The translations under genes and the position numbers were made by a program. The notes beneath the pieces were generated by a model. The model worked only from the letters and a program-made list of their open reading frames with translations, did not search any database and was not told the DNA's origin. Positions 10,601 to 19,019 of a stretch of DNA of 64,000 bases are shown here, one piece after another (the stretch's first letter is position 1; every line of letters begins with the position of its first letter). The stretch lies in contig JAULBX010007329.1 in NCBI GenBank assembly GCA_032358255.1, positions 1-64,000 of the forward strand, in the 5' to 3' direction. This DNA is from Heterotrichella gracilis. Lineage: Eukaryota > Sar > Xanthophyceae > Tribonematales > Xanthonemataceae.

Positions 10601-12103
10601 GTGAGCTTCAAGGTGAGCGCTTGCAGTAGAAAGCATAGGGAGTCGCTTGCCTCCCCTCCTAGGTGGCTGAAGGCACCCAGCTGTGCCATTGCCCTGCACA
10701 AAAAACCCTTGCTCAGGGTTTATCACTGCGCACACCAAGGAAACCCTACTGCACGTGACCCCAGCCAAAGTGCAACACAACCAACCCACATTACATGGGT
10801 TACCATGTCATCATCATGTAAATCACAGTATGTAAACGACGCCTGTAGGTGCGCACGGTAAGGGTATGGCTGGCGGGCGGCCTACGGACTGACTGCGCTG
10901 TTGTTGTTTAGGGTTCAATCATTATGTTCCAGGGTATCCTGCAGAGTTTTCTATGCAGCTATGGTACCTGCATACGGCTGGCGGGTGCCCCCGCGGATGC
11001 CTGCCTGTGCATGCGCTGTTTAGGGTTTAGGGTTTAGGTTTTTGCTGCAGGGCATCCTAAAGGGTTCGGTGTGCTGCTGGGGTACCTGCCTGTGCCTGAG
11101 CCTGGCAACTGCGGCAATAGGGTTTAGGGTTGAAGGTTTAGGGTATGCGGCTATGTGTGGGTGCCTGCATGCGTCTGGCAGGCGGCATGGAAGGGTTTAC
11201 GGTTTGACCTTTGTTTAGGTGTAGGCTTTGCAGCACGTAGGTACCCGCCTTCTGGGTCAGGCTGCGCTTGTGCCTGGCAGCTGGGGCTATGCAGTTAGGG
11301 TTTAGGGTTTAGGGTTTGAGGGCGGGTGGTACCTGCATACCGTTGGCGGATGCCCCGCGGGTGCTGCCTGTGCCTGTGCCTGGCAGCTGGTGCTGCAGAA
11401 GCGCGCCTGGCGGCACTGGGGACACTCTATGGAGGGACCTGTGGGAGGTGCAACGGTGCACATCTGCTTCGGCAACTTTGAAATGCTGGCGTATACCAAC
11501 TCTTGACTCTGTTATTCTGTAAGTTGTGTGGCGGTGTGCAACTGTGTGGCTGGGCCGCAGCCAGCGCCACGCAAGCACACACACCGCGCAAGCATATGCA
11601 TGAATGCATTTGCAAACTGCGTCTGCCCGTCAATGCCGGTGAGGCAGAGGAGGCATTCAAGGTTTACCGGGTAGCAGACAGCAAAACGGTGGGAGTTGTA
11701 AGGGATCTGCTGGCTTTGCCTCCCCCGCTTGTATACGCGCACACGCATGCATATGCATATGCATGTGCACACCACACCACCCCTGTCAATGCGGCGAGGC
11801 AGCAGCTACACGCATAGTCCTTGCCTTCCCGGGTAGCAACGTGTACCAGTGTGACTCGCGAGGAACCTCCCCCGCTTGTATATGCGCACGCGCACGCATA
11901 TATATGCACGCATATGCACATGCATGCATGTGCATCCCACCTGTCAGTGCGGTGAGGCAGCAGGTGCATACGTAGTCCTTGGCTTCCCGGGTAGCTGTGA
12001 GTAACAGTGGGCAGTCGGTAAGCACCGCCTCCCCCGCTTGTATATGCCGGGCGGATATTAACCCCCTCCCCCTGTCAGGGATCTCAGCCAGCGTCACCGC
12101 CAT
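7641..12103 (-). CDS. SET and MYND domain protein-lysine methyltransferase (SMYD/ASHR-like), 389 aa, 8 exons
   Basis: Probably a SAM-dependent lysine methyltransferase acting on histones or other proteins. Exons 11941-12103, 11333-11438, 10596-10693, 10125-10259, 9738-9820, 9154-9275, 8220-8367 and 7641-7955 join in phase. Residues 1-40 are the first SET segment (DRGRGLISARHIQAGEAVL). The MYND zinc finger follows: CTCC at ~47-50, then CPQCRQARFCSTSC and a final H..TVC. A helical stretch leads to EANSYGI. The second SET segment carries the signature NHECLPN at 213-219, then AGEEITQSYFPL, and post-SET cysteines follow in YGFSCACPRC. This is the domain order of SMYD proteins. The acidic C-terminal exon adds CECNMCGW, an extra Cys cluster. 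Exon 4 contains telomere-like CCCTAG motifs in frame, read as NPS. The start is the only ATG ahead of the SET segment, divergent from HSCB. Confidence 0.88.
8475..8580 (-). repeat. echo of SET/MYND exon 7
   Basis: The block TGCGTGTCTCCTCCCCTGCT, then GAGATGTCGTGCAACGCTCC, copies 8305-8360 of exon 7 in the intron upstream of it. It includes the TCCTGCA acceptor side and is flanked by GGGTTTTGG strings. Confidence 0.75.
8815..8863. repeat. 49-base imperfect palindrome in a SET/MYND intron
   Basis: Arms starting CAGGGGTGTT and ending AACACCCCTG, about 22 bases each with two mismatches around AGGAA, just after a CTAAACCCTA motif. Confidence 0.75.
8955..9065 (-). repeat. echo of SET/MYND exon 6
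   Basis: CTTGTCCCTATTGGGAGATC, then TGGCCACGTTGGGTAGGCAC and TCCTGATTGAT, copies the NHECLPN-coding exon at 9154-9240 with a small deletion. The donor-side CACCTTGTCC is kept, so it could act as a decoy exon. Confidence 0.8.
9845..9940 (-). repeat. echo of SET/MYND exon 5
   Basis: CTGGACCTCCTCTAAGCTCA, then CAGCTG, copies 9795-9824 of exon 5 including its acceptor, with the neighbouring CCACAAACAA intron bases. TAGGGTTTTG strings separate it from the true exon. Confidence 0.7.
11010..11325. repeat. interstitial telomere-like TTTAGGG runs
   Basis: Short runs such as GGGTTTAGGGTTTAGG (11020-11035, 11120-11145, 11296-11322) alternate with repeated TGGTACCTGC(A/C)T and GTGCCTG motifs in intron 2 of the SET/MYND gene. 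The latter resemble the donor side of exon 2. Confidence 0.7.
11620..11900 (-). repeat. tandem echoes of SET/MYND exon 1
   Basis: The end of exon 1 (plus strand GTCAGTGCGGTGAGGCAGCA, then GGTGCATACGTAGTCCTTG and CCCGGGTAGC) recurs at about 11785-11840 and, decayed, at 11626-11680. CCCCCGCTTGTATA and CGCACACGCATGCATATGC tracts fill the rest of a ~155-base unit. The first Cys pair of the MYND finger is repeated in each. Confidence 0.8.
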
Positions 12104-12603
12104 TGTGCTCGCCCAGCGAGGGTGCCGGTTTTAGTTCGACGCAACACCCAGACGCACCAGGCAGTCTGCTACGCGCGACCCTATGCTTTGCTAGTCTTGC
12201 CACTATCGTGTAGCCTTAGCTAAGTTGCTAAGTAACTGCTGCAAGGCTCGGGTTGAAACTGGTTTTGGGCACTTTTGCCAGCTGACATTCGAGGCACCAA
12301 CTGGAAGCTATATGTAGCTGCGCTGCACTATATGGGTATCTTGGTTGTGTTGAGACGTGGAAAAATTCCGTGGCACTGCCGTCTGATACCTCGCAGTCCG
12401 TCCAATAGCTGGTGTGCCAGTGGCCCAGAGCAAATTTGGCAACATATGTATGCGTGCACCCACAGATCCCACGGCTGGAGACCAACAACCACATCTCAGC
12501 AATCAACTCCCACTACTCAGCAACGCGTTCAACCATTAGCCCCGCTCCGAACCTACCCTCCTCATAACCAGTAGGCGGTGAAACGCCTAGCACAACCCCT
12601 ACC
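12104..12603. promoter_or_regulatory. 500-base divergent intergenic region (SET/MYND and HSCB)
   Basis: Both neighbouring genes are transcribed away from this stretch, so it should carry both promoters. I see no TATA box or other motif I would trust, no echo and no telomere-like run. The promoter call is by position only. Confidence 0.4.
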
Positions 12604-15085
12604 ATGCTGGGTGCATGCATACGGCATGGCCGGGCTGCCTGCCAGCAGCGCCTAGGGTTTGCCTCGGCAACCCTACACACCCTACAAGCGCCGCCACAGC
12701 ACCCCCAATCCCCCCTTACACCCCCCTCCACGCCTGCTGGGGGCGGCACCAACCCCACCCCCCACCACAGCCAACCCACCACACAGCCACACTCCGCCCT
12801 CGCGCCGCCACCACCCCCCTCCCTGAATCAGACCCTACGCTGCGCCCTATACCACCGCACACGGCAACAACCCTACCCAAGGGTTTCGCAAGCGCGCCAT
12901 GCCAGCCACATGTCTTGTCCCAAGGAGGAGGCCTCGGGCCATCCTGCCGGCACAAGGTAAACCCTAAACCCTAAACCCTACATTATATTCCTACATCCTA
13001 CTCACTCCTACTACTCTTGTATGCAAGCCGAACGGAAACCCTGATCCCTAATCCCTAAACCCTACACCCTACTTACTCCTACCTATGTTTGCTGAAGGCA
13101 GGCAAAAGGGTTCCCAGACAGGCGCGAGTGCTGGAGCTGCAAGGCGCAGCAGACCTCTCTCCCCCAGTTCTGCTCGCACTGCGGGGCGGTGCAGCCTGCG
13201 GATGAAGGGCAGGGGTACTACCAACTACTAGGCCTGTGAGTGCGCATGCAACACCCCATATTAGGGTTATATTGTATTGGCTAGGGTGCAGGGTTTATCT
13301 GTTGGAATTGCCTGGCGCAACAGGCCTCCCCTCCCCCAATTCTGCTATTCCGGTGTAACGTAAAGGAACCGGGATAAGGAATTAGGGTTTCGTGCTGTCT
13401 TCCAATGAAGGGCAGGGGTACTACTAGTGCTAGGGCATGTGAGTACTGTATTGCATGGGGTCTATGCAACCCTAATGTGAACCTTTGTCCCCCAGGCCTG
13501 AGGAGACATTTGACATCGATCTGGATGATCTAGAGTCCCGCTACAAGGCCCTGCAGTGGCAACTGCACCCAGACAAGGTCTCCACGCGCAGCCAGGTAAG
13601 GGCAGTCGTCTAGGGTTTTTGGGTTTTCACTGCGCTCTCTGGGGGTAGTCGCCTACGGTTTTAGGGTTCTCCCAGCGCTCTCCTTGGGTTTTCTGTCGCC
13701 CTGTGTCAGCTGCACCCATACAAACGTCTCCATGGGCAGCCAGTCAAGGTTTCAGGGATTGCGGGCGAAGTCCTTGGGTTTTTTACATGCAGCCAGGTTT
13801 TGGCAGTGCCCTCTTGGGATAACGTTTTGCCAGCCGCCTGCTGCTGCATACAGACAAAGGTCTTCACTCATGCAGCCATTCTGTACAAGGTGCATTCATT
13901 GCGCTGTGACAAATTCCATTATTTTGCAGGAGGAGAAGGGCTACTCTGATGTGCAATCAGCTGCCGTGAATAACGCCTATAGCATACTGCGCAGCCCGCT
14001 GCAGAGGGCATACTATCTGGTAGGGGGCTGGGGGTGGGAGGGTGAGGTAGTGTGGGGGTGGGGGGGTGACATAGGGTGGTTGGTGGTGGGAGTGCCTGGT
14101 GGCGCCTCGGTGGTTTTGGTGGTGGAGCAGGTGGGGTGGGCGACTTAGTGGGGATTGCGTACATGGACAAATACACAAGTACAAACGATTCAATAGAGTG
14201 TCTATAAAGTTTGAGCAGCAGTGTAAACAAAAATTCTTTGCTGCAGCTGCACCAGGCGGGCGTGGCCTGCGGCGAGGGTTTTGAGGGCACCATCGAAGAC
14301 CCTAGCCTCCTGATGGAGGTTATGGAGGCCAGGGAGGCGGTGGAAGAGGCTGAAGGGGAGGAAGAGCTGCTGGGCATGAAGGAGGCTAACGCGGCCAAGC
14401 AAAGAGACATTGTGGCGGTGCGGGACCAAAACCTTAAAGTGCAAACCCTGAACCCTAAGGAGGGGGAGGTTGTGGCGGTGCTGGACCCTGTCCTAGGGTT
14501 TGGCAGTGAGCCCTGACCATGATCCTTGCAATGACTGACTGCTAATCTGGCTGTATTGCTGCAATGCATGTAACTTACCCTCCAACGGTCGACCCAGCCG
14601 TTGGCTCAGCACCTGAGTTTAAGTTGAGTCTTGAGTTCAACTAAGCAGGGGGTCGCAGGTTCGAATCCGAAGGGTAGCAATATTTTTCGAATTTCCCTGA
14701 ACTTTGTGACGGGATAAAATGGGGAGCACACAAGTGCGGTAAGCGACTGGTTGGCCACCATCTGCCACACTGGAAACAGTGTCATTTAAGCCTTGGCTAT
14801 AGGACTTGGGTGAGGCGTACCCAGACATGCTAACCTGGCTTCAAAGCTGGAAAGCAGATACTTACTTATGTAACTATCTCCCTAACTACTGACCATGATC
14901 CTAGCAACGATGGAAAGAAGTACACCGTAAGTGTACGGAGGACTAGCAATGACACCACTGTTGCCCTTGCTCTGCAGAAATTGTCGGAGGCCTTCGAGAA
15001 GGGAGATGTGGGCGCCGCCTCTGACCTGGCAACCCAGCTGCGCTACGTGGCGCGCATTGGGGAGGCCATTCTGGCAAAGCTGTGA
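12604..15085 (+). CDS. HSCB: HSCB/Jac1-type J-domain co-chaperone for Fe-S cluster assembly, 318 aa, 6 exons
   Basis: Presents the Fe-S scaffold to a mitochondrial Hsp70. Exons 12604-12956, 13122-13235, 13496-13595, 13930-14019, 14247-14438 and 14978-15085 join in phase to a TGA. The N-terminal ~115 residues are Arg/Pro-rich, low in acid and fit an organelle transit peptide. A CWSC...FCSHC zinc-binding pair at 121-138 is typical of eukaryotic HSCB. The J-domain (FDIDLDDLESRYKALQW) carries the Hsp70-binding HPDK at 180-183 and continues through NAYSILRSPLQRAYYL. The C-terminal helical part (EDPSLLMEVMEAREAVEE, then the AFEKGD and LRYVARIGEAI blocks) is the scaffold-binding HSCB fold. Exon 2 has an alternative, equally in-phase acceptor at 13097/13098 that adds eight residues. 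Start chosen as the first ATG of the exon. Confidence 0.9.
12955..13080. repeat. telomere-like CCCTAAA run at the HSCB exon 1 donor
   Basis: The intron begins GTAAACCCTAAACCCTAAAC, so the donor GT is directly followed by the telomere-like unit. A second run (CCCTAAACCCTACACCC) lies at 13054-13072. Confidence 0.75.
13300..13445 (+). repeat. echo of HSCB exon 2
   Basis: GGCGCAACAGGCCTCCC, then CCCCCAATTCTGCT and GATGAAGGGCAG- or CAATGAAGGGCAGGGGTACT-type blocks, copy the CWSC...FCSHC exon and its donor side (GTGAGTACTG), with an inserted segment in the middle. The second Cys pair is lost. Confidence 0.75.
13685..13870 (+). repeat. two echoes of HSCB exon 3 (HPDK exon)
   Basis: CAGCTGCACCCATACAAACG, then TCTCCATGGGCAGCCAG, and a weaker CTGCTGCATACAGACAAAGG, then TCTTCACTCATGCAGCCA, copy the LHPDKVSTRSQ block. 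In the first the Asp codon of HPDK reads TAC. Confidence 0.7.
14462..14505 (+). repeat. echo of HSCB exon 5 end
   Basis: GTTGTGGCGGTGCTGGACC repeats the exon 5 end (ATTGTGGCGGTGCGGGACC at 14409-14427) after a CCCTGAACCCTAAGG string. Confidence 0.6.
14595..14690 (+). other. tRNA-like A/B-box segment, possible SINE remnant
   Basis: TGGCTCAGCAC resembles a pol III A box, and GGTTCGAATCC about 55 bases on is a perfect B-box match. The flanking stems do not pair as a tRNA, so it is not a tRNA gene. GTTGGCTCAGCACC recurs at 50395. A tRNA-derived SINE is possible but unproven. Confidence 0.4.
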
Positions 15086-15129
15086 ATGTGCGAAATGGAT
15101 TTTTCTGGAAGTACCCATTGGGGCCGCAT

Positions 15130-15795
15130 GCGTCCCAGCCGGAGGCTTTTAGCAAGCGGTGTGTGGGTGTTGGCGCTGACTTGGCAGCGCATCTGCACTG
15201 CAAGTTTGAGGCTCTGGCGGGAATTGGGGAGAGGCCATCCTGGCAAAACAGCTGCTGTGGAGTTGCCACACGCGCCCAGGAGATGTAGATGCAAGGTTAA
15301 GTGGTGCATTGCCAGTACATGTCTGGGGGAAACAGGGAGGAGCAAATGGTTAGCAGTCTACAGTTTGAATTGTAAACTAATTTACAATGGACTAGTAGTT
15401 TATAACGTTTACGTTTACGCAATGCATCCAGACTTTGCCGCTGACCTGGCCACCAGCTGGGCTATGTGGAACGCATTTGCAGTTCAACCAAGTTGGGAGG
15501 CCATCATGGCAAAAGCTTTGGAATTGAATTGGTTTTTCTGATTCAGAAGGTGCCCATGGAACCTGGTTCACAACCATTTGCGAGGCCATCCTGGCAATGG
15601 GCACAGCTACCAGCTTAGCTGCCAGCTTAGCTGCCAGCTTAGCTGCCAGCTTAGCTGCCAGCTTTGCTGCTAGTAGAATGGCAACTAGTTCTTGGGGAGT
15701 GCCCATGGAACCACAATCGTCTCAGACTGTGAGGCCATCCTGGCATCTAGCTGTAAAATCACAACTGGATTTCCAAAGCTGCCCATCATGGTTCA
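15130..15795 (+). repeat. 3'-flank echo array of HSCB exon 6
   Basis: Beyond the stop codon the last exon (ctctgacctggcaacc...attggggaggccattctggc) is echoed at about 15170-15250, 15430-15510, 15575-15600 and 15727-15750, each ending GAGGCCATCCTGGCA or a near copy. A five-fold CTTAGCTGCCAG tandem lies at 15613-15664. Confidence 0.8.
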
Positions 15796-16318
15796 TGGCA
15801 CGTGCTAATAGTATTCCTCAAAGCCTTTGTCAGCTGACCTGAAAAAGCCAGCATGCTGCCAGTGCAGCTGCAGACTCTGAAGAAAGAAAGAAAGAAGGGA
15901 CCCTCCGGAACGCACTGCACTACGCCTCTGAGAGGCGTAGTGCGTGCAGGAAGAGATCATTCGTTTGATGGTATGTATTTTACAATGGTGTGATAAGTCG
16001 GTAATAACTTGTACAAGAAAAGCGTATTGGAACACCTATCTATTAGAAAAGCGTGCTGGAACACCTATCTATTTTAGTAAAAGCAATGACTGTCACATTT
16101 AGTGAAAAGATTGTCAAGAAGCATGGAAGATGTTATCACAGTGCAGTAGACTAGGTACAATTACCGTATTCTATTATAGAATAAAAATGTAGCACAGTGC
16201 AGTACTGCTGGGGAGTCTTGAACACCCAAGTAACCACCCCCAAAATATTGTACAAGCCCGGAGAAAAAACTGTGCTTCCTCAAATAATCCCTAAAAATGT
16301 TGACCTTGTCCAAGCAAG
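15796..16318. other. AT-rich intergenic region between convergent genes
   Basis: Apart from the palindrome at 15917-15943 and a short ATTCTATTATAGAAT inverted repeat at 16168, nothing is recognised. It should contain both 3' ends. Confidence 0.45.
15917..15943. repeat. 27-base perfect palindrome
   Basis: GCACTACGCCTCT and its reverse complement surround a single G, between the convergent HSCB and GT23-like genes. It could be a bidirectional terminator-like hairpin, but no U-tract follows. Confidence 0.75.
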
Positions 16319-17692
16319 CTACCATCTGTAATCATCCACTTGCCCATCACCGAACGCGTCCACGTAGGGCAGGTGTGCTTTGCACCGAACCGTCGACCGC
16401 ATCTCATCGATCAGCCTGCACCAGTTGGACTTAAACATCCCGACCCAAGCATCGCATTCCAGCGCCATGTCAAGATTGAACAGCGCGTTCAACACCTCCC
16501 GGTCCCACCCCAGCTTCGACCCGTGGTTCAGCGGGGTCATCTTGCCGTTATCGTATCGGTCGGCGTCGGCAACCAATAGGGTCCAAGGGGGCCCACCAGC
16601 GGCTGCCGTTCGATTAATTTCATGGTGGAAAAAGTCCACACTCTTGTTGCTTTCAGTACTGAGGAAAATGGTCCGGCGGAGAACACCGGGGAACCGGGCC
16701 GCAGCCTGGGACGCCCGTTTAAAGTACACGGCGTCATCCGGCAGGGGCCCTTCCCTCCCCTTGTCACCTTTGCGGACGTGCACAGAGATGGTCCCCGGCT
16801 CAACCACCCCACCAGCAAAGTGTTGTTGCTTCCACAATGCCAGGCGCGCGTGGGTGCGCGCATTGGGTCGCACCAGGTACGTCGCCGCCTGCGCCCTCCA
16901 CCAGTAGAGCTGGCTCGCTTTGGGCAAGGGGGAGTGGTCCAGCAGCTCTGCAAACTGGGGAGGGATATCCGACCGCCTGCTTGTGCCTTCGTTCAGGTGC
17001 ATTCGGACGGTGCGCGCAGAGCCATTGCCCACAGGCGGGAACCGCTTGTACAGCTGTTCAAAGGTGGTCTCCGCATCGGGCGTTGCACCATTCACTGCGT
17101 CTCGCCAGGTGCAGGAGGACAGCGGCTGGAAGTAGCACTCGTCCAGGGTCGTCATGTTGGCGCAGTACTCGGTTGCCAGCCAGAGCTCGTCGGGCTGCGG
17201 GTACAGCACCAAGATCCGCTGCAGGGACATGGCGTATGCATGCACAGCTCCCAGCACGTGAACGGTGGACCCGAGCCCGTGCCCGAGCCCCATGCCCCGT
17301 AGCATGAGGAACCTGAGCGATGGGTCGCTGCAGTTGCTGGGGTGCTGGTACGCGTAGATGTACTGCTGGGCGTAGCTGCTGCCATAGAGCTGGAAGCCAC
17401 GGAAGAAGGTGCTGTTGCTGAGGTCCCCCAAGGTGTGTTGTGAGAGGTTGCTGGATGTCCAGCTGCCGGGTGGGAACATCCAGGGGCCGCACCGCTCCGC
17501 GCCATCTACGCCCCAGGCGCCTTGCGACTTGAGGTCCGCCAAGGCCGACGGGTGTGAGGTGACGTTTGTCACGTTATACGCGTGGTGGACGCGCGGCACC
17601 TTGTTGGAATGTTTCCGTGCGTCTAGTGAGTCACCAGAGATCAAGCCTGTCACAACTACCGCCAGCCATATGTGGAGCTGGCGTGCAGGCAT
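16319..17692 (-). CDS. intronless FUT8/GT23-like fucosyltransferase-fold protein, 457 aa
   Basis: Probably a Golgi-type glycosyltransferase using a nucleotide sugar (GDP-fucose in the family). After a short basic start, IWLAVVVTGLISG (residues ~8-20) is a signal anchor. GLGSTVHVLGAVHAYAMSLQ matches the first nucleotide-binding half of FUT8. WWRAQAATYLVRPN and ISVHVRKGDKGREG match the FUT8 blocks WWxxQ...YLxRP and VHVRRTDK, with the basic pair read as RK. A late block, DAWVGMFKSNWCRLIDEM, matches the SSxVCRxxYEIM region. Nine NxS/T sequons fit a lumenal protein. The single 1.37-kb exon contrasts with its intron-rich neighbours and has no echoes or telomere-like strings, suggesting a retrocopy or late arrival. 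Start chosen just before the anchor; an in-frame ATG at 17746 adds 18 residues. The acceptor sugar is unknown. Confidence 0.75.
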   Translation of the reverse strand: MPARQLHIWLAVVVTGLISGDSLDARKHSNKVPRVHHAYNVTNVTSHPSALADLKSQGAWGVDGAERCGPWMFPPGSWTSSNLSQHTLGDLSNSTFFRGFQLYGSSYAQQYIYAYQHPSNCSDPSLRFLMLRGMGLGHGLGSTVHVLGAVHAYAMSLQRILVLYPQPDELWLATEYCANMTTLDECYFQPLSSCTWRDAVNGATPDAETTFEQLYKRFPPVGNGSARTVRMHLNEGTSRRSDIPPQFAELLDHSPLPKASQLYWWRAQAATYLVRPNARTHARLALWKQQHFAGGVVEPGTISVHVRKGDKGREGPLPDDAVYFKRASQAAARFPGVLRRTIFLSTESNKSVDFFHHEINRTAAAGGPPWTLLVADADRYDNGKMTPLNHGSKLGWDREVLNALFNLDMALECDAWVGMFKSNWCRLIDEMRSTVRCKAHLPYVDAFGDGQVDDYRW

Positions 17693-19019
17693 GGTGAGCG
17701 GCACTATGGCCTGCGGTGGGGAACGGGTGGGTGAGGGTGGAAACATGCAGGTAGAGAGAGGAGTGGAAAGATGCAGCAGCGTGGTTGGCACGCGTTCACA
17801 CTTATCTAACCCCGTTCAAGCTGGGTTGCAGTCAATGTGGCTGTGGCAGTGCACCTGCTTGCAAGCAAGGCGGGCCCAGGCAGGATGCAGGCAAGAAGAT
17901 GAGGTGGGTAACAGGCAAATACAGCCGAACATCGCAGCCGAGTGGTTGGGTGAGTACACGAGATGGTAAGCACACAGTTTAGGACTGTGCACTCTGGATG
18001 TTGTGGTTGGCGTTGACCCTAAACCAGGGGTAAACTAACTAGACTACCCTGCCTACACCCTGACCCCGTTTAACACCATCTGACCACGCCCAAGCTGGGG
18101 TTGCAGCACTGTACAGAGCACCTGCTTGCAGCCAAGACGAGGCACAGGCAGGATGCAACGAAAGGAGAGGGGGGGGGGGGCGGAAGGCGCAAGGCGCACA
18201 CCCCTCTGTCTAAACAGCGGACCCACCTTTGTCTATGCCATGTTTGAAGCGTGCTCACGTTTCTAGGTCACGTTTTCAGAGAGGCCGTTTCTTGATCTAG
18301 GGCACTGTTTCGAACCTTGCATGCAACAGAAGCCTTCTATCGAGGCAAGCATGAGGTGAGCATGGCGTCCGTCTACGCAGATGAACCAAGCGCAACGTTT
18401 TTGCTAGTCTACAAATCAAGATGCAGCAGCAGCGCCACGAGCTCAGCAGTTTGATCACCTCAGTTTTGCATGCATGCATGCATGCATCAGCTCAGTAAAA
18501 GTTGTGTCATAAGTTCTAAACCTATGTGAATGCACAGCTTAAGGATAGCTATCACTGCACGCATCAGCGTCCCACGGAAACAACAAAAGACCACTTGCTA
18601 TATCAAGACACGGCATTGGGACCTTTGTGCACTGACGGGCTCCCCAACATCCTTCCCGATTCCCACAAACAATGCGGGACTTTATTTCAATTCTTACCAA
18701 GATTGCTCCTTGGGACCCGAATTGCAGCCCCAATTGCGAGGCATTGTTTCTTGGGGTTCATATCTGGCTTTTTCAGGAGAATATAAGTTTATCGTGCCAG
18801 TTTTTGTGTCGTCCAAGGCTTGAACGCCCTTTTCACCGTCCACCAAGCAAAGGCTCAATGATATGAACGGACTTAAAGTAACGACCTACTTGTGTCAACC
18901 CTGGCGAGACTTTTGCTGAGCATATTAAGACCCATCGTCAGGGACCCAATCCAAGCGATGGTTTGGGCATGTAGGCGTGTATAACCACTACAGTACAACA
19001 GCAGCAGGACCAACACAAG
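17693..19019. promoter_or_regulatory. 1.3-kb divergent intergenic region (GT23-like and lipin)
   Basis: Should hold both promoters. Visible are a G-run with a C (18170-18182), a (CATG/GCAT)n tract at 18466-18487 and a CAGGGGT...ACCCTGCCTACACC block at 18012-18058 that echoes the ends of the palindrome at 8815. Two related stretches (17810-17900 and 18090-18160: CAAGCTGGG, TTGCAG, CACCTGCTTGCA, GGCAGGATGCA) look like a local duplication. No coding region supported. Confidence 0.45.

Noticed and set aside
14595-14690. A tRNA gene
   Set aside because: The B box is perfect but the T-arm and acceptor stems do not pair, and no anticodon loop is evident.
15917-15943. A factor-independent terminator between convergent genes
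   Set aside because: The hairpin is strong, but this is eukaryotic DNA with no T-run after it; such a terminator is not expected.
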